Assembly (NCBI RefSeq): GCF_000011385.1
Contig: NC_005125.1
Coordinates: 806,001-870,000 of the forward strand
DNA: 64,000 nt
Origin: Gloeobacter violaceus PCC 7421
Lineage (GTDB): Bacteria > Cyanobacteriota > Cyanobacteriia > Gloeobacterales > Gloeobacteraceae
Direction of reading: 5' to 3'
Position 1 is the stretch's first letter, and every line of letters starts with the position of its first letter. This document shows, in pieces, positions 26,184 through 34,818 of this stretch. Below the pieces are notes generated by a model. The model was not told where the DNA came from, ran no database searches, and saw only the letters and a list, made by a program, of their open reading frames with translations. Made by a program: the position numbers and the translations under genes.

Positions 26184-27266
26184 ATGACTGCAACTCTTGA
26201 ACGTCGTTCTTCACAAGGGCTGTGGGACCGCTTCGCCGATTGGGTGACCTCCACCAACAACCGCTTCTACGTTGGTTGGTTCGGCGTCCTGATGATCCCC
26301 ACCCTGCTTTCTGCGACGATTTGCTTCGTCGTCGCTTTTGTCGCCGCCCCGCCGGTGGACATGGACGGCATCCGCGAACCGATTTCCGGTTCGCTGCTGT
26401 ACGGCAACAACATCATCACCGGGGCGGTGATCCCGTCTTCCAACGCCATCGGCCTGCACTTCTACCCAATTTGGGAAGCGGCTTCGATGGACGAGTGGCT
26501 CTACAACGGCGGCCCCTACCAGCTGGTGGTCTTCCATTTTCTCATTGGGGTGTTTTGCTACCTGGGCCGCGAGTGGGAGCTCAGCTACCGTTTGGGCCTG
26601 CGTCCGTGGATCTGCATCGCCTACAGTGCTCCTGTGGCGGCGGCGGCGGCGGTCTTCTTGATTTACCCGATTGGCCAGGGCAGCTTCAGTGACGGTATGC
26701 CGTTGGGTATTTCGGGCACGTTCAACTTCATGTTTGTTTTTCAGGCGGAGCACAACATTCTGAACCATCCTTTCCACATGCTGGGGGTGGCGGGTGTGTT
26801 CGGCGGTTCGCTGTTCAGTGCGATGCACGGTTCGCTGGTGACTTCTTCATTGATTCGTGAGACGTCGATGGAAGAGTCCCAGAACTACGGATACAAGTTT
26901 GGCCAGGAAGAGGAGACGTACAACATCATTGCGGCGCATGGTTACTTTGGCCGTTTGATTTTCCAGTACGCCAGCTTCAACAACAGCCGCAGTTTGCACT
27001 TTTTCTTGGCGGCGTGGCCGGTGATTGGGATTTGGTTCACGGCGCTGGGCATCAGTGTGATGGCGTTCAACCTGAACGGCTTCAACTTCAACAGCAGCAT
27101 CGTGGATTCTCAGGGTCGTGCGATATACACGTGGGCGGACATCGTCAACCGAGCGAATTTGGGAATGGAAGTGATGCACGAGCGCAATGCTCACAACTTC
27201 CCCTTGGATTTGGCTGGAACGGAGTCGGCTCCGGTGGCGGTGGGCAACGCCGACCTCAACGGCTAA
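26184..27266 (+). CDS. psbA: Photosystem II reaction-centre protein D1 (Glu130 form)
   Basis: 360 residues. Core PSII subunit in the membrane, binding P680 chlorophylls, pheophytin, the Mn4Ca cluster and QB. Counting residues, all functional positions are present: Tyr161 (YZ), Asp170, Glu189, His190, His198, His215, Ser264, His272, His332, Glu333, His337, Asp342, with the CtpA cleavage after Ala344 leaving a 16-residue tail. Residue 130 is Glu, the form linked to high-light D1 isoforms, rather than Gln. ATG 26184 is the conserved MTATLERR start. The upstream 170 bp are AT-rich, as expected for a strong promoter, but I cannot fix the boxes. Confidence 0.98.
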   Translation: MTATLERRSSQGLWDRFADWVTSTNNRFYVGWFGVLMIPTLLSATICFVVAFVAAPPVDMDGIREPISGSLLYGNNIITGAVIPSSNAIGLHFYPIWEAASMDEWLYNGGPYQLVVFHFLIGVFCYLGREWELSYRLGLRPWICIAYSAPVAAAAAVFLIYPIGQGSFSDGMPLGISGTFNFMFVFQAEHNILNHPFHMLGVAGVFGGSLFSAMHGSLVTSSLIRETSMEESQNYGYKFGQEEETYNIIAAHGYFGRLIFQYASFNNSRSLHFFLAAWPVIGIWFTALGISVMAFNLNGFNFNSSIVDSQGRAIYTWADIVNRANLGMEVMHERNAHNFPLDLAGTESAPVAVGNADLNG

Positions 27267-27287
27267 TTGCTGAGCCAATTCGGACAT

Positions 27288-27315
27288 GAAAGGGGCCCCT
27301 TCGGGGGCCTCTTTT
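27288..27315 (+). terminator. Intrinsic terminator of psbA
   Basis: The GAAAGGGGCCCC arm, a TTCG tetraloop, then GGGGCCTCTTTTTC: about 11 pairs with one G-U wobble ending in a T5 run. It starts 21 bp after the psbA stop, a textbook rho-independent terminator. Confidence 0.9.
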
Positions 27316-27345
27316 TCGTGCCAGAATCGACCAGGACGCAGTGGA

Positions 27346-27846
27346 ATGGTACGGATGATGCGAATTTTGGGGAAGTATTTGTGGGTGGCGGCATTGCTGG
27401 CAGCAGGAAGCGCCGTTGCGCTCGCAGATACGTACACGGACAAACTGGCGAAAGTTCAAGTGACAATCCCAGGCGATTTCAACACAACCCGGAACGGTCA
27501 GACCCTGACGGTAAGTGCCCCGGATGAAACGGTTTCGATGGTGATCGACTCGCTGGCCGAGACGGATCTCGAGGCCGCGGGCAAAGCCATCGACAAGCGT
27601 GCAGCTGAACAAGTCAGTGATCTGAAGTTCAAAGGCAGTCCCAGGAAGGTAAAGATTAACGGCCTGGCAGGAGTGACGCTCACCGGGTCGGGCACCGTGA
27701 AGACCAAAGCCGTGCGGGTCAACACCATGGCGCTGATCACACCGGCCAACCGGGTGTTCTTCGTGATCACGACTGTGAACGATGACGCCACCAAGGCGGC
27801 GGCGCCGGTGGTTCAGCAAATCCTCTCCAGCATCAAGGCGGTTTAG
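27346..27846 (+). CDS. Small secreted protein, possibly PsbP/DcrB-like fold
   Basis: 166 residues. Signal peptide LWVAALLAAGSAVALADT, cut near ALA. The mature part, about 140 residues, alternates beta-prone and helical stretches (VQVTIPGDFNTTRNGQTLTV, RVFFVITTVNDDATKAAAPVVQQIL). That recalls the DUF1795/PsbP-like fold, but this is a structural guess from pattern. ATG 27346 is preceded by AGGA; ATGs at 27355 and 27358 are also possible. It lies just after the psbA terminator, so it has its own promoter. Its stop overlaps the convergent kinase stop by four bases. Confidence 0.72.
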   Translation: MVRMMRILGKYLWVAALLAAGSAVALADTYTDKLAKVQVTIPGDFNTTRNGQTLTVSAPDETVSMVIDSLAETDLEAAGKAIDKRAAEQVSDLKFKGSPRKVKINGLAGVTLTGSGTVKTKAVRVNTMALITPANRVFFVITTVNDDATKAAAPVVQQILSSIKAV

Positions 27847-29231
27847 CCGGCCCCGCCCCAGCGCTCCAGAAACCGGCGATAGACAGCTTCGTAGGCAGCA
27901 GCCAGGGCTGCGTCCGGCAGGATCTGCCGATCCAGGCGCACCATTCGGGCCGCAGCCTGGGCGACACCCACCCCCCAGACACCGGCGGCAGCCAGGATTG
28001 CCGCTCCGAGAGCGGGCTGCACCTGGGCAGGCAGTTGCAGCTCCCGGCCCAGGACGGCGGCGCGAATGCGTAGCCAGACTTCGCTGTGGGTACCGCCCCC
28101 CACGCACAGTAAAGCCCCCTGGACCGGCATACCCAGAGCCATCAGACGCTCAAGCCCCAGGCGCTCGACAAAAGCCACTCCTTCGAGCAGTCCGGCGTAA
28201 AAGTGCGGATCTTCGGTTGGAACATCCGGTAATCCCCCGGCAAAATCGGCACCCGAGCGCGGAAAACGCTCGCCCGGTGTGGCCAGAGGATAAGCGGTCT
28301 GGCCGGTGGGGCGGTTCAAAGCTTCCGCACACCCGTTCAACTCTTCCCATTGCTCCCGGGGATAGAACTTTTCCAGAATCGCCCCACCGCAGGCGGAGGC
28401 GGCCCCGGGCAGCCACAAGCGCCCATCGGGATGGAGGTGACTGTAGACAGCACCGTCCGCACTGGCAATCTTCGCTTCGCTGACTCCCTTGAAAATGAGC
28501 GTGCTCCCGAGGCTGAGGCAGACCTGCCCGACGGCGAGGGCGCCGCTTGCGATCTGTCCCGCCACGCCGTCGGTGCAACCGGCCACCAGCTTCACGCCGC
28601 TCCCCAGACCCCATTCGGGGGCGAGGGTGCCCACCACCGTGCCGGGCCGCACGACCGCGGGCAACTGTGCGGCCGGAACACCGGCCGCCAGTGCCAGGCT
28701 CCACTTTCCTGCCGCGGGATCGTAGCCGCTTTTAAGCGCGCAGGTGTGGTCCGTCCAACCCACTTTGGCCCCGAGAGCCGTCAGCAAGTAATCGCTTGGA
28801 TGGGTAAGCCGGCAATCTGTGCTCCCCTGCAATTGCCACCACAGCCAGCGGCTGAGGCCCCAACCGGCCGGGATGCCGAAGCGCGCCCCCAGCTCTGAGC
28901 CCCGCCGGTCGCTGTAGAGCCAGGCGGAGGCGATGGGGCGGCCTTTGCAGTCCGTGGGCAGGACCGTTCCGGAGGTGCTCGTGGCGCTGACGGCCAGTAC
29001 CGGCCCGGGTAATTCCCTGATCAACGGCTTCCACAACTTTTCGAGCGAGGCGAGCCATTGGGCGGGATCTTGTTCACTCGCGGCCACCGGCCAGGTTTGC
29101 GAAGCCGTGGCGACAGCCAGGCCACTTCCGTCGACGGCAACCAGCCTCAAACCCGAGGTACCCAGGTCGATCCCGACGAACAACCCAGGTGCGGTAGCAT
29201 GGAAGTGTGCCGATGACCCGAGAACTACCAT
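27843..29231 (-). CDS. FGGY-family carbohydrate kinase
   Basis: 462 residues. Two actin-like ATPase domains: FVGIDLGTSGLRLVAVD (phosphate 1), ATSTSGTVLPTD, CTDGVAGQIASGAL and the adenosine loop LCVGGGTHSEVW near the C-terminus. In cyanobacteria this branch is linked with xylulose/ribulose kinase activity, but the sugar cannot be read from the sequence. ATG 29231 puts its start codon on top of the ATG of the divergent DUF1825 gene. A TTG at 29183, directly before FVGIDLG, would give a more typical N-terminus and avoid the clash. Confidence 0.88.
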   Translation of the reverse strand: MVVLGSSAHFHATAPGLFVGIDLGTSGLRLVAVDGSGLAVATASQTWPVAASEQDPAQWLASLEKLWKPLIRELPGPVLAVSATSTSGTVLPTDCKGRPIASAWLYSDRRGSELGARFGIPAGWGLSRWLWWQLQGSTDCRLTHPSDYLLTALGAKVGWTDHTCALKSGYDPAAGKWSLALAAGVPAAQLPAVVRPGTVVGTLAPEWGLGSGVKLVAGCTDGVAGQIASGALAVGQVCLSLGSTLIFKGVSEAKIASADGAVYSHLHPDGRLWLPGAASACGGAILEKFYPREQWEELNGCAEALNRPTGQTAYPLATPGERFPRSGADFAGGLPDVPTEDPHFYAGLLEGVAFVERLGLERLMALGMPVQGALLCVGGGTHSEVWLRIRAAVLGRELQLPAQVQPALGAAILAAAGVWGVGVAQAAARMVRLDRQILPDAALAAAYEAVYRRFLERWGGAG

Positions 29232-29547
29232 GGGATTTTTCGATTCTGAGATCGTCCAACAAGAGGCTCGAGAATTCTATCAGGAGTACCAGGAGCTGAT
29301 GCAGGTCGGCAGCAACTACGGCAAGTTCGACCGGGAAGGCAAGAAGATATTCATCGAAAAAATGGAAGAACTGCTCGACCGCCAGCGCATTATGCTCAAG
29401 CGCATGGAGTTGTCCGATGACTTCATGGCGCAGATGGCGATGAAGCAGATGTCCGATCAGCTCAACACCTTCGGCATGACGCCCCAACAGATGTTCCAGC
29501 AGATGGAATCAACCCTCGAACAGATGAAAGCCCAGATTAAGGAATGA
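29230..29547 (+). CDS. DUF1825 family cyanobacterial protein
   Basis: 105 residues. Almost entirely helical and coiled-coil-like: begins MGFFDSEIVQQEAREFYQEY, with conserved GSNYGKFDREGKK and FMAQMAMKQM...GMTPQQMF. This is the DUF1825 family, found through cyanobacteria and plastid-like genomes, of unknown function. The long upstream frame (from 28933) is antisense to the kinase and not used. Its stop is one base before the Fur-family gene, so they are probably one operon. Confidence 0.92.
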   Translation: MGFFDSEIVQQEAREFYQEYQELMQVGSNYGKFDREGKKIFIEKMEELLDRQRIMLKRMELSDDFMAQMAMKQMSDQLNTFGMTPQQMFQQMESTLEQMKAQIKE

Positions 29548-29548
29548 C

Positions 29549-29950
29549 ATGCCCGCGAGAAAGCTGACCAAAGGGCAGCAGGCGGTGCTCGAAGCCCTTG
29601 CCAGTTCAAAGCGCCCCCTTTGTGCTCAAGATATCTACCTGCAACTGCGCGGGACCGAGCAGGAAGTGGGTCTTGCCACGGTTTACCGCTCGCTCGAAGC
29701 GTTGCTCGCGGACGACCGCATTCAGATCATCGACGTGCGCGACAACCAGGCCCATTATTTGATGGGGCGCGCCAACCATAGCCAGCACCATCTTATTTGT
29801 CTGAGCTGCAAACGGGTGGTTCCCCTCGATCACTGCCCGGTGAGTGCTCTCGAACAACACCTTTCCCAGGATCACGAGTTTCAGATTGCTTACCATGTGC
29901 TCGATTTTTACGGCACCTGCGGCGAGTGCCGTCAGGCTGTGGGAGCCTGA
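29549..29950 (+). CDS. Fur-family metalloregulator (Fur/Zur/PerR type)
   Basis: 133 residues. Winged-helix DNA-binding half: VLEALASSKRPLCAQDIYLQL and VGLATVYRSLEALLAD. Regulatory half with His-rich NHSQHHLICLSCKRV, plus a second CxxC in YGTCGECRQ. The two CxxC pairs hold a structural zinc. The regulatory metal is not certain; the DHCPVSALEQHL region resembles Zur-like members. It follows DUF1825 by one base and photolyase follows eight bases after its stop, suggesting a three-gene transcript. Confidence 0.9.
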   Translation: MPARKLTKGQQAVLEALASSKRPLCAQDIYLQLRGTEQEVGLATVYRSLEALLADDRIQIIDVRDNQAHYLMGRANHSQHHLICLSCKRVVPLDHCPVSALEQHLSQDHEFQIAYHVLDFYGTCGECRQAVGA

Positions 29951-29958
29951 AGCGCACG

Positions 29959-31398
29959 ATGTCTTCTATTGCGATTGTCTGGCACCGTCGGGATCTCAGA
30001 GTGCACGACAACCCTGCTCTCTGGCAGGCAAGCCGCACGGGCGGGCAGGTGCTCGCCGTTTTCATCGTCGATCCGACCATTGTCGAGCGCGATGACACCG
30101 CCCCGGCACGGATCTATTTTCTGCGCGAATCGGTGCTGGAATTGCAAAAGGCCTACCGCACCATCGGCGGCCGTCTGGCGGTGCGCGTGGGCGAGCCGGT
30201 GCAGCAACTGGTGGCCCTGGCCCAAGCCGTGGGAGCCGGGGCGGTCTATTTTAACGACGACATCGAGCCCTACGCCCGCGAGCGCGACGCACGGGCGGCA
30301 GAAGCACTCCGGGCCGCCGGGATCACCGTCCATGCCTGTGCCGAGATCTTGTTGCACCCGGCCGGGGAGGTGCTCACCGCCGCGGGGGGCAAGCCCTACA
30401 CGGTCTACACGCCCTTCTGGCGGCAATGGTCCGCCAAGCCGAAGCCCAAGCCCTTCCCGACGCCTGAACGTCTCGAAGCGCCCACCGTTGAGGAGCAGTC
30501 TTTTCCGGAATTGGCGCAACTGGGCAGACCCTTCGCGGGCGAGCTGCTGGTCAGCCCGGGTGAGCAATCGGGGCTTGAGCAACTCGAAGCTTTTGCCCGC
30601 GAAGGGCTCTACCGCTACGGCGAAAGGCGGGATCTGCCCGGTTGCGACGGCACTTCCCGCTTAAGTGCACACCTCAAATTCGGGACCGTTGGCATCCGGG
30701 CGGTCTGGGCGCGCACGATGGACGCCTGGAAGCAGGCCGAGCACGATCGCGACCGGGCGGGACTGGCGGTCTGGCAGCAGGAACTGGGCTGGCGTGAATT
30801 TTACAAGTACGAGCTGTTTCACCTTCCGCAACTGGCCGGTCGTCCCTTCCGGCGCGAGTTTGAGAATTTTCAGTGGGATGAGGACCAGGAGCGCTTCGAG
30901 CGCTGGTGCCAAGGAGAGACAGGCTATCCGATCGTCGATGCGGCGATGCGTCAGCTCAATACCGTCAGTTGGATGCACAACCGCCTGCGGATGATTGTGG
31001 CCAGTTTTCTGACCAAAGATTTGCTGCTGCCCTACGGCTGGGGCGAGCGCTACTTCATGCAAAAACTGGTGGACGGCGATCTGTCGGCCAACAACGGCGG
31101 CTGGCAGTGGGCGGCCTCGGTGGGTACCGATCCCAAGCCTCTGCGGATTTTCAATCCGAGTACCCAGGCGGGCCGCTACGACCCCAAAGCCGTTTTCATC
31201 CGCCGCTGGCTGCCTGAACTGGAGGGTGTCGACACGGCGCTGTTGGTCACCTCCGAGCGCCTGCCGCCCCTGATGCGCGCCCAGCACCGCTACGCCCAGC
31301 CCATCGTCGAGCACAAGCGCCAGCAGCAAGTTTTCAAGGAGCGCTACCGCGCCGTGCGCGCCCAGCAGGCGGATCCCGGCGCAAGGGACAGCGAGTGA
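29959..31398 (+). CDS. phr: Deoxyribodipyrimidine photolyase (class I CPD type)
   Basis: 479 residues. Light-driven repair of cyclobutane pyrimidine dimers with FADH-. N-terminal antenna domain begins IVWHRRDLRVHDNPAL. C-terminal FAD domain has WQQELGWREFYKYELFH, TGYPIVDAAMRQLNTVSWMHNR, NNGGWQWAASVGTDPKP and RIFNPSTQAGRYDP. Cyanobacterial enzymes of this class use 8-hydroxy-5-deazaflavin as antenna, consistent with cofH 5 kb away. ATG 29959 is the standard start; the frame extends to 29797 inside the Fur gene. Confidence 0.95.
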   Translation: MSSIAIVWHRRDLRVHDNPALWQASRTGGQVLAVFIVDPTIVERDDTAPARIYFLRESVLELQKAYRTIGGRLAVRVGEPVQQLVALAQAVGAGAVYFNDDIEPYARERDARAAEALRAAGITVHACAEILLHPAGEVLTAAGGKPYTVYTPFWRQWSAKPKPKPFPTPERLEAPTVEEQSFPELAQLGRPFAGELLVSPGEQSGLEQLEAFAREGLYRYGERRDLPGCDGTSRLSAHLKFGTVGIRAVWARTMDAWKQAEHDRDRAGLAVWQQELGWREFYKYELFHLPQLAGRPFRREFENFQWDEDQERFERWCQGETGYPIVDAAMRQLNTVSWMHNRLRMIVASFLTKDLLLPYGWGERYFMQKLVDGDLSANNGGWQWAASVGTDPKPLRIFNPSTQAGRYDPKAVFIRRWLPELEGVDTALLVTSERLPPLMRAQHRYAQPIVEHKRQQQVFKERYRAVRAQQADPGARDSE

Positions 31399-31492
31399 CG
31401 GCTCACAAACGTTGGCGAATCTGCTACAACTGAAGCTAGTAGCAAGGAATATGTGCCATGGCGACCGCGTCGCCTGAGCAGCACCAGCTTTT

Positions 31493-32926
31493 ATGGCGGA
31501 ACCCCCTTTATTGTTGATGGCCGCGACGGCGGGCGAGTTGTTGCTGTCGTGGCCTGAAATGCTCTTGCGGCTGGCTGCGGTCGTCCTGCTTGTTCTGCTG
31601 AACGGGTTTTTCGTAGCCACCGAATTTTCGTTGGTCTCGGTGCGCCGCACCCGCATCGAACAGCTGGTCGAGGAGGGCGACCGCGGCGCGCTCTCGGTGC
31701 AGCGCTCCCAAAAGGACCTCGATCGCTATTTATCGGCCACCCAACTCGGGATCACGATCGCCTCGCTGGCTCTGGGCTGGATCGGCGAAGGCACGATCGC
31801 CGCCTTGATCGAGCCCATCTTGAGCGGTTTCTCGATCGCGGCCGGTTCGGCCCTCGCCCACACGATCAGCACGATTGTCGCCTTTTTGTTGATCACCTAC
31901 ATGCACATCGTGCTGGGGGAACTGGCTCCCAAGTCGGTGGCCATCCTCTACCCGGAGCGCACGGCACTGCTCTTCGCTTGGCCCAACGAGATTTTTTTTA
32001 AACTCTTCGCGCCGTTTTTGAGCTTTCTCAACTGGTCGTCGTGGTTGGTGCTGCGCGCCTTTGGGGTAAAGGCCAACGTCAACACCCACACCAACCCGAT
32101 TGGCCCCGAGGAGTTGCAGTTGCTGATCTCTTCCTCGAGCGCGTCGGGTCTCGATAAAGGCGAGCAGGAACTGCTCGAAAATGTCTTCGAGTTCGGAGAC
32201 GCGGTGGCCATCGATGTGATGGTGCCGCGCACCTCCATCGACGCGCTGCCTTTCACCGCCACCATCCAGGAGGTGCTCTTCGAGGTCTCCCGCACCGGCC
32301 ACTCGCGCTACCCGCTCTACGAGGACTCCCTCGACACAATCAAGGGCCAGGTCTCGATCAAGGATGTGATCACTCCCCTGGCCAAAGGCGAAGTGCAGCC
32401 CACGGACACCGTGGGCGGTCTGGCCCGGCCGATTCTGTTTGTGCCCGAAAATAAGCGCATCAGCGAACTGCTCACCCAGATGCAGCGCGAGCGCCAGGCG
32501 ATGGTGATCGTGGTGGACGAATTCGGCGGGACCGCCGGACTGCTGACGATGGAGAACCTGCTCGAAGAACTGGTGGGCAACATCACCGACGAAAGCGATC
32601 AGGCGACTCCCGACATCGTCAAACTCGACGAGCGTACCGCGATCATCCAGGCGCAGATCAACCTGGAGGAACTGAACGATTTTCTGGACCTCCAACTGCC
32701 CATCTCCGACGAGTACAAGACCCTGGGCGGCTTTGTCATGTACCAGTTGCACAAAGTCCCCGAAGCGGGCGAGCAGTTCTTCTACAACGAACTCGAATTT
32801 ACGGTCCTGGAGATGGAGGGACCGCGCCTGGAGCGGGTGCGCTTGGTGTGGCGCACCCGCGAAGAGGTCGAGGCGGCGGAGCGCTCGATTGCGCGCGAAG
32901 CGCAGGCCAACGAAATCGGCAGATAA
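31493..32926 (+). CDS. CorC/HlyC (UPF0053) family membrane protein with CNNM and CBS domains
   Basis: 477 residues. N-terminal CNNM/DUF21 region of about four hydrophobic helices (LLRLAAVVLLVLLNGFFVATEF onward), two CBS domains (VMVPRTSIDALPF and PILFVPENKRISELL...IVVDEFGGTAGLLTMENLLEELVG), and a C-terminal CorC_HlyC domain (ALL but the last 20 residues of ERTAIIQAQIN...GPRLERVRLV). Members act in Mg2+/Co2+ efflux or as hemolysin-like proteins; ion specificity is unknown. ATG 31493 has a weak ribosome site. Confidence 0.92.
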   Translation: MAEPPLLLMAATAGELLLSWPEMLLRLAAVVLLVLLNGFFVATEFSLVSVRRTRIEQLVEEGDRGALSVQRSQKDLDRYLSATQLGITIASLALGWIGEGTIAALIEPILSGFSIAAGSALAHTISTIVAFLLITYMHIVLGELAPKSVAILYPERTALLFAWPNEIFFKLFAPFLSFLNWSSWLVLRAFGVKANVNTHTNPIGPEELQLLISSSSASGLDKGEQELLENVFEFGDAVAIDVMVPRTSIDALPFTATIQEVLFEVSRTGHSRYPLYEDSLDTIKGQVSIKDVITPLAKGEVQPTDTVGGLARPILFVPENKRISELLTQMQRERQAMVIVVDEFGGTAGLLTMENLLEELVGNITDESDQATPDIVKLDERTAIIQAQINLEELNDFLDLQLPISDEYKTLGGFVMYQLHKVPEAGEQFFYNELEFTVLEMEGPRLERVRLVWRTREEVEAAERSIAREAQANEIGR

Positions 32927-33101
32927 GCCTGCATATCTATTTCTTTTGCCCGCAGCAAAAATTTACCTGGGCTGTCTGTATTCGTCCAGTGGGCGAGGGT
33001 GGCGGATGCTAACGTAAATGGAACATCTCAACGTCCCGGAAACCGCGGCTCAGGAGAAAGTCGGCCGCTTCCGGGGCCTCGTGTCACCACAGGAGGCGTT
33101 T

Positions 33102-33665
33102 ATGCAATTTGCCATCCACGGAAAGAATATCGAAGTCACCGAACCGATTCGTGACTACGTCAGTTCCAAACTGGATAAAGTGTTCGCCCACTTTGATCAG
33201 TTGACGATGGGTGTCGATGTCTATCTTTCTGTGGCACGCAATCCGCGCATTTCCCGCAGCCATTCGGCGGAGGTGACCGTCCAGGCCAGCGGTACGATCA
33301 TCCGTGCCGAGGAAGAAACCGAAAATTTGTACGCCAGCATCGACCTGGTCGCCGACAAATTGCACCGGCAAATGCGCAAGTACAAAGAACGAATGCAAAA
33401 AAAACCGAAGCCCAAGACCGGTCTGGCGGTGGCCAACCAGGCGCCGATTAGTCTTCCCAATGGCGATGAGAAGGCGACGGCGCTGCCCAAAGAAGTCGTG
33501 CGCACCAAGTACTTCGCCATGCCGCCGATGAGCCCCGAGGAGGCCCTCGATCACCTGGCGCTGGTGGATCACGATTTTTTTGTCTTCCGCAACGCCGAGA
33601 GCGGTGAAATCAATGTGCTCTACGCGCGCAACCACGGCGGCTACGGCCTGATTGTGCCCAGGTAG
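33102..33665 (+). CDS. hpf: Ribosome hibernation promoting factor, long form (LrtA)
   Basis: 187 residues. N-terminal HPF/YfiA domain (MQFAIHGKNIEVTEPIRDYV ... KLHRQMRKYKERMQKK) binds the 30S decoding centre. A linker and a C-terminal dimerisation domain (VVRTKYFAMPPMSPEEALDHL) drive 100S ribosome formation. ATG 33102 follows a perfect AGGAGG at spacing 5, better than the upstream in-frame ATG 33018. The 175-bp gap since the previous gene fits the long untranslated leader known for cyanobacterial lrtA, which is light/dark regulated at RNA level in other species. Confidence 0.95.
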   Translation: MQFAIHGKNIEVTEPIRDYVSSKLDKVFAHFDQLTMGVDVYLSVARNPRISRSHSAEVTVQASGTIIRAEEETENLYASIDLVADKLHRQMRKYKERMQKKPKPKTGLAVANQAPISLPNGDEKATALPKEVVRTKYFAMPPMSPEEALDHLALVDHDFFVFRNAESGEINVLYARNHGGYGLIVPR

Positions 33666-33673
33666 ATTCCCCC

Positions 33674-33703
33674 GTCGGCCCCCTCAAGGTTTGAGGGGGG
33701 CCG
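33674..33703. terminator. Hairpin shared by the convergent hpf and rsfS 3' ends
   Basis: CGGCCCCCTCAA, loop GGT, then TTGAGGGGGGCCG: about 11 pairs with a single-base bulge. The stem covers the rsfS stop region, and hpf ends 8 bp before it. It could terminate in both directions, though U-runs are lacking. Confidence 0.55.
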
Positions 33704-34061
33704 GGGGGAGCGCCACATCGACGCGCGGGGCGTGGCCCCAGAAAGCTTCGAGCTGATAAAATTCGCGCTCGGAGCGCAGCAGGACATGCACGATCACATC
33801 GCCGTAGTCGGCGAGCACCCAGCTGCCCTCCCCAAGCCCTTCGATGCGCACGGGCTTGCGGGCGAACTCGGTTTTGATTTTTTCTTCGACGGCGTTGCCG
33901 ATGGCGCGCACTTGGGCGCGGGAGTTGCCGGTGGCAATCACAAAATAATCCGCAAGGATGGTCACCTGGCCTACTTCCAGAACGACGATATCTTCGCCTT
34001 TTCTGTCGTCGGCAGCCTGGACGGCAGCTAGAGCCAGCGGCAGGGCGCTTTGATCGATCAA
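33684..34061 (-). CDS. rsfS: Ribosome silencing factor RsfS (Iojap family)
   Basis: 125 residues. Binds uL14 on the 50S subunit and blocks subunit joining in slow growth. Motifs: EDIVVLEVGQVTILADYFVIATGNSRAQV, KPVRIEGLGEGSWVLADYGDVIVHV, and FYQLEAFW. The frame has no ATG at its start. TTG 34061 is two bases past the yqeK stop, with GAGGAG 11 bases upstream inside the yqeK tail, so translation is probably re-initiated. It is convergent with hpf: two ribosome-dormancy factors from opposite strands. Confidence 0.93.
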   Translation of the reverse strand: MIDQSALPLALAAVQAADDRKGEDIVVLEVGQVTILADYFVIATGNSRAQVRAIGNAVEEKIKTEFARKPVRIEGLGEGSWVLADYGDVIVHVLLRSEREFYQLEAFWGHAPRVDVALPPAPLKP

Positions 34062-34063
34062 CG

Positions 34064-34663
34064 TTATAAATGCTCCTCTAAGGTGGACAACGCCCAGTTG
34101 CGGGTCAGCAGCGTGCGCGGATGAACGGCCCGACGGCTTTCGATCAGATCTAGGATAGTCTGCTCCGCCCCCAGCAGGACCGCTTCCATCAGGTTGGCTT
34201 GGGCGGCCTGGCGCACCCGGGCCACATCCTCGCCCTTGCGGGTCGGTTCGATCCAATCGGCCACGTACAGAATCTGGCTGAGCAGATCCATCTCGGCGTC
34301 GCCCAGGGTATGGTTGGCGATCGCCATGAGCACCTGGGGATCTGCTTCGCCGAAGATTTCGCGGGCGAGCCCGGCGCTGACGTCGGCGTGCAGCAGGTGG
34401 GGGGTGCGCCGCTGGATCCCATCGACGGCGATGCCGAGGCGGTCGGCTTCGAGCAAAAGCTTCTCGGGCGGAAAATATTTGGCCAGATCGTGCAGCAGCC
34501 CGGCCCGGCCGGCCCGTTCGGGCGACGCGCCGTAGCGTTCGGCCAGTGCGACGGCGGTCGATTCGACCCCGAGGATGTGTTCGATGCGCTTGGGCGGCAC
34601 ATGGCGGGCCAGCCATTCGAGCACCGACACCCGCCAGCTCACTTCTAACGCCGGAGTTTGCAT
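34064..34663 (-). CDS. yqeK: YqeK-family HD-domain phosphohydrolase
   Basis: 199 residues. HD motif in RIEHILGVESTAVALAERYG...AGLLHDLAKYFPPEKL, with HLLHADVSA and ANHTLGDAEMDLLSQILYVADWIEP completing the metal site. Family members hydrolyse diadenosine tetraphosphate symmetrically. ATG 34663 precedes MQTPALEVSWRVSVLEWL; starts at 34693 or 34789 have no conserved sequence. It is directly upstream of rsfS, a pairing seen widely in bacteria. Confidence 0.9.
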   Translation of the reverse strand: MQTPALEVSWRVSVLEWLARHVPPKRIEHILGVESTAVALAERYGASPERAGRAGLLHDLAKYFPPEKLLLEADRLGIAVDGIQRRTPHLLHADVSAGLAREIFGEADPQVLMAIANHTLGDAEMDLLSQILYVADWIEPTRKGEDVARVRQAAQANLMEAVLLGAEQTILDLIESRRAVHPRTLLTRNWALSTLEEHL

Positions 34664-34818
34664 CGCGTCGCTCTCGTCCAAAACACACCCCATTTTACCA
34701 GTCCGGCCGATGGGTGAAAAAATCGCCGGCTCCTGCGGTGGCCGGTCGGTCTGGGACGGCTCGGCGGGTCGCCCGAATATAGGTACCATGCATAGATACC
34801 CAGGACAACCCTCGACCC

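Noticed and set aside
33018-33101. Longer start for the hibernation factor
   Set aside because: The AGGAGG site and conserved N-terminus both place the start at 33102.
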